The notes under the pieces are model-generated. The model did not search any database. It was not told the origin of the DNA and saw only the letters and a list, made by a program, of their open reading frames with translations. From Coffea arabica (lineage: Eukaryota; Streptophyta; Magnoliopsida; Gentianales; Rubiaceae), in the NCBI RefSeq assembly GCF_036785885.1, contig NC_092323.1:21460501-21524500 (forward strand): a DNA stretch of 64,000 nt, in the 5' to 3' direction. Position 1 is the first letter of the stretch, and the number at the start of each line of letters is the position of its first letter. Below, piece after piece: positions 20,139 to 29,843 of the stretch. The translations under genes and the position numbers were made by a program.

Positions 20139-21921
20139 TAATTGTCTTCTTGTGCCAACAACGAACTTAAAAATAATGAAAAGATGCCATACCTTTTCAC
20201 CATAGGGACCAAGGTTCAAGCTATCTTCGCAAGAAGATTTCATTTTCCCTCCATATGTTAATGTACAAAAGAATTAATGACTCTTTTGTTTATTATTTGT
20301 GAATCGTGACGAACTTGAACCCTTAACTTCAATTAAGAGACTTCAACTTCTCATATAATAAATTTTCCCTAAGTAATTTGGCATCTTATAAATTGTGACA
20401 ATGCAAAATGTATATATTGCATGTCAAGATTGATAACAGAAAAGATGAGCCTTTTGATACCTTTAATTGAATTTGCCTAATCTCAAATTTCTAGAAGCTG
20501 GCCGCTGGATTATCTTTTCGAAAATTTGCAACTAATAAAGATCTTAATAGTAGCAATATCATTCATCTACATTAATAATAACTCGACAACTGCTTGAGGT
20601 ACTTATTCGGCAGTATTATTCTACAAATGAGGCATAATTTGATATAATGAGCAAAATAACAATTCAAATAACGAAAAACGAAATATCAAGAAGTCAAATA
20701 ACTAACAACAAAATAATACTAAGAAGTTGAAAAACTAAAACAATAGTACACAACCTCCATCCGTTGTGGAACCTATACATTTTCATATATCCATTTATTT
20801 TTATCAAAATTTGAAAAAATCTTTCAGGTTGAAAAGGTCGAATATGCACTAGATGCTAAGAGTTATCGAAAAACATTCAAAGAAGAGAAAGAGATAAATA
20901 ACATTAGAGATCTTAAACAAAAAAAAAAAAAACTATATTAATCGAGGTCTCACATTTTTTCTTAAATTTTCTACATTCAGTAATTCTTAGATTTCTTAGA
21001 TAATATAGGAGAATGTTCATTCCTGAAACAAAAAAAATCCATAACATTGGCTAAACAATATGCCTATGCTCACAAACAATCATGAGATAGAGCACACGAG
21101 GCAAGCCAAGCTCCAAAGCCAATTCCCAGCTGGTTCTAGTTAAAGGGATCTTCCCCTAACCTGCCACCGTATCCTTTGCAGAAGCCAAGACAGCAGAAAC
21201 TATGTCCACAGTCCGCAGCCGAGATATGTCTCAGCCGAAACACAGCCAAATTCCTTGTTCTGCAATAGCTAGCGTACCACAACATTGAAACCCAATCTCA
21301 TGGCCTGGTCAACAAATGAGTTTGAGTGGCAGTCCAGGTGCAAATGCAACCCCTTCTTGTATAATGAGGAGAAAAAAAGTTTACTCGCTAAGGTTGAGAT
21401 TTTATTAATTAGAGATTATAGGTTTAAATTTTCCTTTCCCTTCCTCACTTCTTAAATCTCACATTGTCCCTAAAAATTTTTTTATGGAAAGGGAAAAAAA
21501 TGCAGAAAGAAATATTGAGAGGATGTCGGACTTTAGAAATATGGTCCCCTTGTTGCAATATGGCAAGAGAAGAAGGAATAAAAAAAAATTAAAGATTTTT
21601 GTATCTTACCGTCACATTGTTCTTAAAGGTTAGATATTCCTAAAATTTTATATAGATGGAGTTTGTGATATTTCAGCACTGTTAAAATATTATAGAATCT
21701 TGAAGGCTATCTGGTTGCAAAAGTGAGGGGTGTTATATTACTTCGTACTTTCCTTTAAGATTTTTTTTTTCAAACTTAAGAATTAGTGCAATCAATTTGT
21801 TATATGTATTAATGCAAGTTGATTCAATTGGCAAGGATAAGTCATTTTCTCACAAAATGTTGTGTGCTCGAATCCTACTGTCGATTTGAGAACTGTGTTG
21901 GGGGTGATATATAAGAACTCC
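20139..21921. other. Intergenic sequence with a SINE fragment at ~21375-21480
   Basis: Mostly AT-rich without genes. At 21380-21470 the text 'cgctaaggttgagatttt' then 'ggtttaaattttcctttccc' and 'acttcttaaatc' matches the body of the SINE family at 42989-43129 in the same orientation. Its 5' A box is lost. A segment at 21060-21330 is richer in G+C but has no open frame of note. Confidence 0.4.
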
Positions 21922-21926
21922 GTAAG

Positions 21927-23288
21927 TGATAGGGTGTTAATTGTTGGTTATTTTATTGCTAATTTTCCCCTTTATCCTTGCCAAATATTGTTTTAATTAT
22001 TAATATTTACTTATATTTGGTATTGGACTCAATTTCAGGGAATAGAGCAGAAAACTACAAAAAAGGAGGTACTTTTTGGAGAATATGGAGACTTCTAAAT
22101 ACTCCACAGACTTGGCCCACATTGCTAAGAAGGACCGGATTTCCATTTACCTTTTTGCTGACTAGGAGTCCTACCAAGAGTAAACATGATACAAGGAATG
22201 GCGCAGGACCTTCTTTGGAGCATTTGGACTCTCAATTTTGGTGGGACCAGCGAGATAAGAAGCCTTAGTCATTAGGAACGTACAGAGGCTTAAAATCAAG
22301 AAGCAATTCGGATGGGCCCCACCTTGTGGAAGAGTTTCCTTCTTGGACTTTAACTCTCAATTCGTGCGGGGACCACGAAAAAGGCGGAAAGCATTAGACT
22401 TTCTTTTGGCTTTAAAAAGGGAGAAACGTGCAGAAGGTGGGGGATGGAATAGTTTTTTAGTTTAGGTTTTTAGCATAGTTTTAGTTTTCTTTTCTTAGCT
22501 CTTTCGCATGGTTGTTCTCCATTAATGGAGAACTAACCTCTTATTTCTAGTCAAGGGACAACTGAAGACTTGGTTCAACAATTATTGTGAGATCGAATTT
22601 ATTTTAATTGTTTCCTCCATTTATTGGTATTCATATGTTTCCTGCTTTTAATTGTTATAGCTTTTGTGTATGATTGGTTAGTGCGCAATAATTAATTATT
22701 CACATAGGCTGTTTTGCTATATAAGGGTAATTGAATCCGTAATTGTTCGTTATCTCTATCCCAGTAGCAACTGGCATAATTGGATTTGTGTCAGGGGAAT
22801 ATTTGATCTGGCTTAAATAAACCCTCGTAGCGTGTTTGTTAGTTAGGATTGGGCCTTTCTAATTATTAATGCAACCTAGAAATTGAATCCTACGGTCGTA
22901 CCTAGGGTTGTTTTTGGGTTAGAGAAATAGCTAACGGTCGTACCTTAGCTATCGATAAATTAAGGAAGGGTTGGTTGTTTAGCGCGTGCGAGACAACTAG
23001 AACCAATCTATTAGTAAAGGTTGGAATTATTTTTGCATCGATGATCAGTGCATGAACCATTTCTGAAGTGTACCCTTGGCTAGAGTTTCTCTTAATTATT
23101 TCTTTTATTTATTTTCTGCATTTAATTTATTTAGTTAGCATTTAATCCAAAAATCCCCCCATACTTTGAACTCTAGAAGAAACGAATTATCCCCAGTCCC
23201 TGTGGATTCGACCCTACTCACCGCTATATACAAAATCTGTATTTTTCTCGAGTAGGTATTTATTATTGTACAGGTTCGGCACCTGTCA
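21927..23288 (+). repeat. 5' LTR of the gag-only element
   Basis: 1362 bp, from TGATAGGGTG to GGCACCTGTCA. It contains a TATA-like tatataagg near 22719. It differs from the 3' LTR at about 22010, 22148, 22711, 22724 and 22829. The open frame at 21978-22268 is LTR sequence repeated in the 3' copy and is not a gene. Confidence 0.95.
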
Positions 23289-23293
23289 ATTTT

Positions 23294-23311
23294 TGGCGCC
23301 GTTGCCGGGGA
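23294..23311 (+). promoter_or_regulatory. Primer-binding site of the gag-only element
   Basis: tggcgccgttgccgggga starts 5 nt after the 5' LTR. From memory this is the tRNA-Asp-type primer site common in Athila/Tat-group gypsy elements. Confidence 0.8.
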
Positions 23312-23407
23312 CTGGTGCCAGATTAATTTGTTTCTTTTCGAGTTCACCTTGTTTTTATTTCTTATTTTTTTTATTTATTTTTCTCTTATTTTTTTTTATT
23401 ATAGTTT

Positions 23408-24487
23408 ATGGCTTCTAACACTCCGTATTTTGGTGATAGACTGGATTTTGTTTCCGGGGAAGGCGATGAGACTAGTTTTTTTGCTAAGTTTGCATATTCA
23501 GAGGCAGTAAACTCTATTAGAGAAAGAATGGCTGCTGCAACCTGTGAAATTTGTTATGCCAGAGATCATTCGACCGGTATGTGCCCCGAATATCAGGATA
23601 ATCTGAGTGTCCCACTCAATAATTATGGAGATTTTTCACCATGGTCTCAAACGTGGTATAACCCTAATCCAAACGGGTATGATCAAGGATGGTGGGATAA
23701 CTCCAGTTATAATTATACAACAGGGCCACTAGATTTTCAACAGCTAGAGTCTCAAGAACCGTCATCCATGTCAGGTATGTCTCTTGAAGAAATAGTTGAA
23801 TCACTAGCTACTAACACATATCTAATTCAACAGGAGACATATCAAATTCAACAGGAGGTACATCAACTTCAACAGGAGACATAAAAGATGAGTGAAGAGA
23901 TGAAAGAAGGAAGGCGTGAATGGGCATCTAAAATAAGCAAATTGATTTCTCCAGTTTATGAAGAATTGCCCTCACCGACTATTATCGACCATGAGCAAGA
24001 TGAGAGTGCAATTATTCTGACAAATGACATGGTACTGCAAGGGTCTCAAGAAGAAGAATCTAAAGATGCAGATGAAAAGAAAGTTGAAGCACAAGAATTG
24101 AGACCCCAACATCAAATGGTTCAAGTGAATGAATCCAGTGAACAATCTCCAAATGCGGTGACATCTCCTCCATTCCTTAATGAATATTTTCCTGACTCTT
24201 ATTTTTTAATTCCTGTTAGTGAGATTGATTTTATTATACCAGAAAATTTTGAGTTTCATGACAGGAACAATTTAAGAGTCACGATGGCAAAATATCTCAA
24301 ACCAGCAAGTGCTTGTGATGGAGGAGTGAATGAAGATTTAAGATCATCACTTGTTTGTTTGGTGCCATTTACTAGTCCATGGAAGCCCGTAGCTCGTGTG
24401 CCCAAGAATTACTCTATTTACGAGGGCTATCAGGATTACATAGAAGATGAAGCACTGAAACGAGCCACAAGATTTTATCCTCCATGA
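23408..24487 (+). pseudogene. Gag-like frame with CCHC knuckle, one internal stop
   Basis: One frame runs 360 codons from the ATG at 23408 to the TGA at 24485, broken by a single TAA at 23882-23884. The first part (158 aa) has CEICYARDHSTGMCPE, an exact C-x2-C-x4-H-x4-C zinc knuckle, near residue 46. It then has a Gln-rich repeat (three QQE units near residues 138-157) just before the stop. The second part (199 aa if it restarts at 23888) is acidic. It ends just before the 'cgctacttgggaggcaaccc' phrase usual after such frames. The knuckle suggests RNA binding during packaging. The normal upstream Gag matrix/capsid part is absent. The lone stop may be a mutation, or the two parts may be made separately. 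Confidence 0.75.
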
Positions 24488-24641
24488 ATACACATGAAAA
24501 TGTCTAGCCAAAGACATTAAAGAAGGGCGCTACTTGGGAGGCAACCCAAGACTATTTGTTTTAGTTTTCGTGCATTTTTTAAGTTTTAGTTAAGTGTTAG
24601 TGTCAATTAATGGTTTGATGTTTGGTGGCAGGGAATTAGCG

Positions 24642-24815
24642 GTTAGGCGTGCCCACGCCAGGTGGTCATGCCTGAAGAAAAGGAATTTTCGCTCAGGTTC
24701 TGCGAACTCCATAGTAGTTAGACGTGCCCACGCCAGATGGTCACGCCTGACGGAGGAAATTTTCGATCAGGTTCTGCGGGCTCTATGGCAGTTAGGCGTG
24801 CCCACGCCTAGGCCA
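24642..24815 (+). repeat. 74-75-bp tandem repeat carrying a GGCGTG palindrome
   Basis: Monomers start at 24642, 24717 and 24791 (the last partial). Each opens with gttag(g/a)cgtgcccacgcc, in which ggcgtg and cacgcc form a 6-bp inverted repeat around cc. The element has otherwise AT-rich sequence here. Confidence 0.85.
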
Positions 24816-24905
24816 GAGGCTCCTTATTCTAAAAAAAAAAAAAAAGAGAAAAATTTTTTTTTTTTTTTTACAAAAGCAATTTCAATTTTTGGAGAATTTC
24901 GGTAA

Positions 24906-25030
24906 GACTAGTTAAAAAAAAAAACATTTTATTTTCTTTTTCTTCTTTTCTTCTTTCTTTTCTTTTCTTTCTTTCTTTCTTCTTTTTCTTTCTTTCTTCT
25001 TCCCCGCTGCTTTCCCTTTCCCCCTGTCCT
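24906..25030 (+). repeat. Pyrimidine-rich (ttct)n tract
   Basis: A long T/C-only run of ttct, tttct and ttctt units lies between the tandem repeat and the GC-rich island inside the gag-only element. Confidence 0.85.
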
Positions 25031-25585
25031 TTTCTACTTCAGCCGCAGCCTCCATGCTCCATGCCATTAGATCGCACGCCATCAGCTCGCGGCCAAGCCG
25101 CGTCTCTCCTCCACTCTCACCTTCCAGGAGCGCCGCCCCCTCAGCTTAGCTCGCCGCACCCCACCCACGGCCTGCTCCATCACCGTGCGCCTCCTCCAGC
25201 TTCGTCCGCCGCACGCCGCGGCTCCCTTCCCCATCACGCGCAGCTCCTCCTGAGCTCGCGCGCCTCCACCGCCACCAGGAGCTCGCTGCGCCTCTCTTCA
25301 CTGACCAGCTGCGCCTCACCACCAGCTCTTCAGCCCTTCACCTGCGCGAGAAGCCGCCGCCTCGGCTCGCCACTCCGCCGCTGCCATCGCGACAGCCCAC
25401 GAGCCCCGCCGATTTCTCCCTCTCTCTGCCGCACGTCACCTCAACCCCAGCTCATCCGCCTCACGTGCACCTCCTCCGTCGCGCCCCAGCTTCAACCCGC
25501 GCCGCCCTCCAGCCAGCTCCACCTCTGCACCTCCAAGCTCCACCGCCAGTCCACACAGCGCAAGCCACCTGTCAAATTTCTTTGA
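25031..25585 (+). other. GC-rich, C-rich island inside the LTR element
   Basis: This ~550-bp block is far richer in C and G than anything else in the window. It holds an open frame at 25061-25585 (174 codons) of Pro/Ser/Arg/Ala/His-rich low-complexity sequence. It ends at a tgtcaaatttctttgaca palindrome (about 25568-25585). No domain is visible. It may be host sequence picked up by the element, or expanded simple sequence. I do not call a protein. Confidence 0.6.
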
Positions 25586-25785
25586 CAGGTGGAGGTATTG
25601 AATTCTTCCCCAAATTAGTTTCACTCTCTGAAAGTTGTGGTTGAATTTCTTGATGAATAGACGAAGGTGATAATTTGGGCATTTTCTAGGGTAAATTTTG
25701 AACAGAGTTGGGTTTAATTGCTGACATAGTGGGGATATTTTCTGCTATTATTTGAATTTTTGGCCGGTTGATTAATTTTTCCCTG

Positions 25786-27250
25786 TGACTCACCAGTGGT
25801 ACTGGTTGATTAATTTTAAAGTTTAAGTTCTTGCGGTTGTGTTACTGCCATTGAATTTAATTCTTTCCTGTCTGTGCACCAGTGGTACTGGTTGCAGTGT
25901 TGCTTTCCAGTTCTTAATCCTCTGTGCTGGACTGCCTATTCGATTCTTGAGTTTTGGTGCCTGAACTGTCTCTCGATTCTTACCATTAGTTGCTGGAATT
26001 GCTGGTTTCTTGGGTCATTTGCTAATTTTGGTGGGTTTAACTGGGTATTTAACTGTCCAATTGGAGACAGTTGTTGAGATTTTGGGTGGGTTTGTGTCCA
26101 ATTGCTGAAATTTGTTGCGTTGTTTAGTCACTCGCACTGCTCCTAGTTGGTTCGAGTAAAACTGGTTGGACGTCCCTAGCCCGTGGAGTTTAACTGTTAC
26201 ATTGTTTGGGGTGATTTTCTGGTATTGATCGAATTGTTGGGCATTATTTGGGGGTTTTGGCTGCTTGAGACCTCTATTGCACCTTTAGTTGAGTAATTTT
26301 CTGGATTGGTTTGTTGAATTAGTATTGCCATTGGTTGACTCTAAGTACCTTGTTTGGGGAGTATTCAGTTTTGTGATTTCAATTGCTAAGCTCATTGGAG
26401 CACTTGCCGAGATTTTGAGTTGCATGATTTCTGCATTGACTAATATTCGGACCACCATTGCTTATTGTTTGTAATAGCTGCTTTGTTGAGATTTTCGCCT
26501 AGTCCTTAGGTGCCTGAAGTTTCCATTTTCTTGATTGGGGTGGCCGTTTATGTTGCTTCATTATCTGAGGGATGCACCAGTGGTACTGGTTGGGGTATTA
26601 TAACTACATTTGTTGCCACTTGGTTCTAGTTGGTGGGCTACTTGATCGAAAACTGCCAAACATTTTGATTTAGTTGTAGTCCAAAATTTGAACTACTATT
26701 GCTGGTTTTGACGGTTTCTTGGCTCATTTGCTAATTTCGGTTGGTTGAGTTGTGTAATTTCTTATCCAATTGGAGCCATTTGGACAGATTTTGGGTGGAC
26801 AAGTTTTGTCGCTCTCTGTTGATCTTTGGGAGGCATTTCTGACCGTATTCTACGTATTCAAATTGGTTGAATTCACTGCTTTGTCGAGGTTATTTTTGGT
26901 ATCACTTGAGTTCTACTTTGTTGATTTCTGTCTTGCGTCCCTTGAAGTGCCTTTGGTTGGGTATTTTCTTCATTTGTTTGATTGAATTGGAAGGCTACTG
27001 TGCCACTTCCATTGCTTATTGCTGTTGGTGGCGTCTAATTGACTTGCTGGGAGTATTTTACCTATTGATTTCAATTGCTAAATCTTTAGAGCATTTGTTG
27101 CGAGTTTGGACTACATTGTTCCTGCATTTGACCCAACTGGGGCCACCAGTGAGTATTGATTGAAATTGCTGTATTGTTGGGACTACATTGAAAAGGTGCC
27201 TGGGTTGTGCATTTTGTTGATTGGGTTGTCTACGAGGGAGGCACCACTGG
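25786..27250 (+). repeat. Diverged ~700-bp internal tandem duplication
   Basis: gcaccagtggtactggttg occurs at about 25877 and 26574, with related words at about 25791 and 27241. The phrase 'tcatttgctaatttyggt' recurs at about 26016 and 26729. The phrase 'gatttcaattgctaa' recurs at about 26378 and 27068. All pairs are offset by about 690-710 bp, so two diverged copies of one unit lie in the spacer between Gag-like frame and polypurine tract. Confidence 0.7.
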
Positions 27251-27455
27251 CTATTAAATTGTTATTGTTTTGAATTTGCTAAGTGGCCTCTCCCACCGAT
27301 GGCCGCTGATGCCCAGTGGATGAGCGAGTAATGCATATCGCCAACCAGGTGGCTCCAATCCCTAAGAACCTGGCCGCGTATTTCCACCTAAACCGCCCCT
27401 ATTTTGATGACTTCAGGGAAGTACCGTTGCCCCTCTCTTTCCTTCTGCTTTTACA

Positions 27456-27496
27456 TTATCACATTGAGGGCAATGTGTCATTTAGGTGTGGGGGGG
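27456..27496 (+). promoter_or_regulatory. Internal polypurine-tract-like motif
   Basis: cattgagggcaatgt followed by ttaggtgtgggggggag has the same layout as the true end motif at 28444-28476 (cttgaggacaagc then ttaggtgtggggggaat). It lies about 980 bp too early. It could be a remnant 3' end from recombination or a second plus-strand priming site. Confidence 0.6.
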
Positions 27497-27944
27497 AGAT
27501 CAGTTGGGATGCTAGTATTTTTTTTGTTTGTAGTTTCTAGGGGCTTGTCCTTTATTTTTAGTTAGTTTTTGCCTATCTTTCATTTATTTTATTTTCTTTT
27601 TCTTTCTAGTGGTCAGTTCTTATTTGAATACCAAGTTTGATGTTGGATTGTTGTTTCTAATTCTGCTATTGCCAAGTTTATTGATAAAAAGGTATTGAGT
27701 TAAGGTGGTTGAGTTCAGGAACATCTTTTTGGTGAATATCAATAATTACTTGACTTTTCTAATTTTTAGTTAACTTTTCTAGGTATAGGGAATGATTATT
27801 GGCATTTTTCTTGTGAATTGGTCCAATTATTAATTCTAGTTCTTCATGTTTGGAAATTTGAGGCTGGCTTCTGTTATTCATGTGTTGTTTTTAGATATTG
27901 TGTTATTTGGTTATAAATAAGAGTTGACAGTACTCCGCTAGTAG

Positions 27945-28112
27945 TTACTACTGAGTAACCGGGGATTTTCACCTAAAAGTGTTGATTCTCGCGTCAAAAA
28001 GTAGTAATTGGTATGAGTACGTGGTCACGTGGCGATAGAAGCTGAGTAACCGGGCTCCGTCATCTGGCCAATGTTTGAGTTCGCGTCAAAAAGCTCAAAT
28101 GGCTAGCGACTA
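27945..28112 (+). repeat. Two ~80-90-bp direct repeats near the 3' end
   Basis: 'gagtaaccggg' then 'cgcgtcaaaaag' occurs twice (about 27952/27992 and 28033/28083). Related spacer words lie between them. The repeats sit in the untranslated part of the gag-only element. Confidence 0.65.
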
Positions 28113-28460
28113 AGTCTTTTGTTACAAAAAAAAAAAAAAAAAATTAAAAAAAGGGAAGGTTGTGTTAGTGTGTAATAAAAGTCAGCTTGCCGAATTATGG
28201 ACTTAATGTTGAGATTTTGGTTAATAGTTGGACCATTTACTGATAAATGTGAGCAACCATTCCTTTTTCTTAGATTAGTTTGCTTTAAATTGGAGGAGTT
28301 GGTGGTTGAGAAACTAACCGGAGTGGTTTTTCTTGGATCTTAACTGTGATGCTTGATATATGTTTTTCTGGGTATTTTGGCAATATGATAGTTAGAGCAA
28401 TAGCCATAGTCAAATTTTGGTGTTCAATTGCTGTTCTTATGCTTGAGGACAAGCATGATT

Positions 28461-28476
28461 TAGGTGTGGGGGGAAT
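28461..28476 (+). promoter_or_regulatory. Polypurine tract of the gag-only element
   Basis: aggtgtggggggaat directly abuts the 3' LTR, which begins TGATAGGG at 28477. Confidence 0.85.
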
Positions 28477-29838
28477 TGATAGGGTGTTAATTGTTGGTTA
28501 TTTTATTGCTAATTTTCCCCTTTATCCTTGCCAAATATTGTTTTAATTATTAATATTTATTTATATTTGGTATTGGACTCAATTTCAGGGAATAGAGCAG
28601 AAAACTACAAAAAAGGAGGTACTTTTTGGAGAATATGGAGACTTCTAAATACTCCACAGACTTGGCCCACATTGCTAAGAAGGACCGGATTTCCATTGAC
28701 CTTTTTGCTGACTAGGAGTCCTACCAAGAGTAAACATGATACAAGGAATGGCGCAGGACCTTCTTTGGAGCATTTGGACTCTCAATTTTGGTGGGACCAG
28801 CGAGATAAGAAGCCTTAGTCATTAGGAACGTACAGAGGCTTAAAATCAAGAAGCAATTCGGATGGGCCCCACCTTGTGGAAGAGTTTCCTTCTTGGACTT
28901 TAACTCTCAATTCGTGCGGGGACCACGAAAAAGGCGGAAAGCATTAGACTTTCTTTTGGCTTTAAAAAGGGAGAAACGTGCAGAAGGTGGGGGATGGAAT
29001 AGTTTTTTAGTTTAGGTTTTTAGCATAGTTTTAGTTTTCTTTTCTTAGCTCTTTCGCATGGTTGTTCTCCATTAATGGAGAACTAACCTCTTATTTCTAG
29101 TCAAGGGACAACTGAAGACTTGGTTCAACAATTATTGTGAGATCGAATTTATTTTAATTGTTTCCTCCATTTATTGGTATTCATATGTTTCCTGCTTTTA
29201 ATTGTTATAGCTTTTGTGTATGATTGGTTAGTGCGCAATAATTAATTATTCACATAGGCTATTTTGCTATATAGGGGTAATTGAATCCGTAATTGTTCGT
29301 TATCTCTATCCCAGTAGCAACTGGCATAATTGGATTTGTGTCAGGGGAATATTTGATCTGGCTTAAATAAACCCTCGTGGCGTGTTTGTTAGTTAGGATT
29401 GGGCCTTTCTAATTATTAATGCAACCTAGAAATTGAATCCTACGGTCGTACCTAGGGTTGTTTTTGGGTTAGAGAAATAGCTAACGGTCGTACCTTAGCT
29501 ATCGATAAATTAAGGAAGGGTTGGTTGTTTAGCGCGTGCGAGACAACTAGAACCAATCTATTAGTAAAGGTTGGAATTATTTTTGCATCGATGATCAGTG
29601 CATGAACCATTTCTGAAGTGTACCCTTGGCTAGAGTTTCTCTTAATTATTTCTTTTATTTATTTTCTGCATTTAATTTATTTAGTTAGCATTTAATCCAA
29701 AAATCCCCCCATACTTTGAACTCTAGAAGAAACGAATTATCCCCAGTCCCTGTGGATTCGACCCTACTCACCGCTATATACAAAATCTGTATTTTTCTCG
29801 AGTAGGTATTTATTATTGTACAGGTTCGGCACCTGTCA
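28477..29838 (+). repeat. 3' LTR of the gag-only element
   Basis: 1362 bp, co-linear with the 5' LTR with five substitutions. It ends ACCTGTCA directly before the GTAAG target duplication. Confidence 0.95.
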
Positions 29839-29843
29839 GTAAG

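Larger units (their letters stand above)
21922..29843 (+). mobile_element. Complete young LTR retrotransposon, gag-only (TR-GAG-like)
   Basis: The LTRs at 21927-23288 and 28477-29838 are each 1362 bp, start TG and end CA, and are flanked by the exact 5-bp target duplication GTAAG (21922-21926, 29839-29843). I counted five single-base differences and no indels between the LTRs. A primer-binding site and a G-rich polypurine tract are in place. The 5.2-kb interior has no protease, integrase, reverse transcriptase or RNase H motif; it keeps only a Gag-like frame with a CCHC zinc knuckle. The PBS and the 'cttgggaggcaacccaag' and 'ttaggtgtgggggg' phrases resemble Ty3/gypsy elements of the Tat/Athila type. 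It must have moved using enzymes from a partner element. Such elements were described as TR-GAG in plants. Confidence 0.93.

Noticed and set aside
21978..22268. Open frame repeated at 28528-28818 as a two-copy gene
   Set aside because: Both copies lie inside the LTRs; the repetition is explained by the LTR pair.
25061..25585. 174-aa Pro/Ser/Arg-rich protein
   Set aside because: Low-complexity sequence in a C-rich block with no domain or support for translation; listed as a composition island instead.
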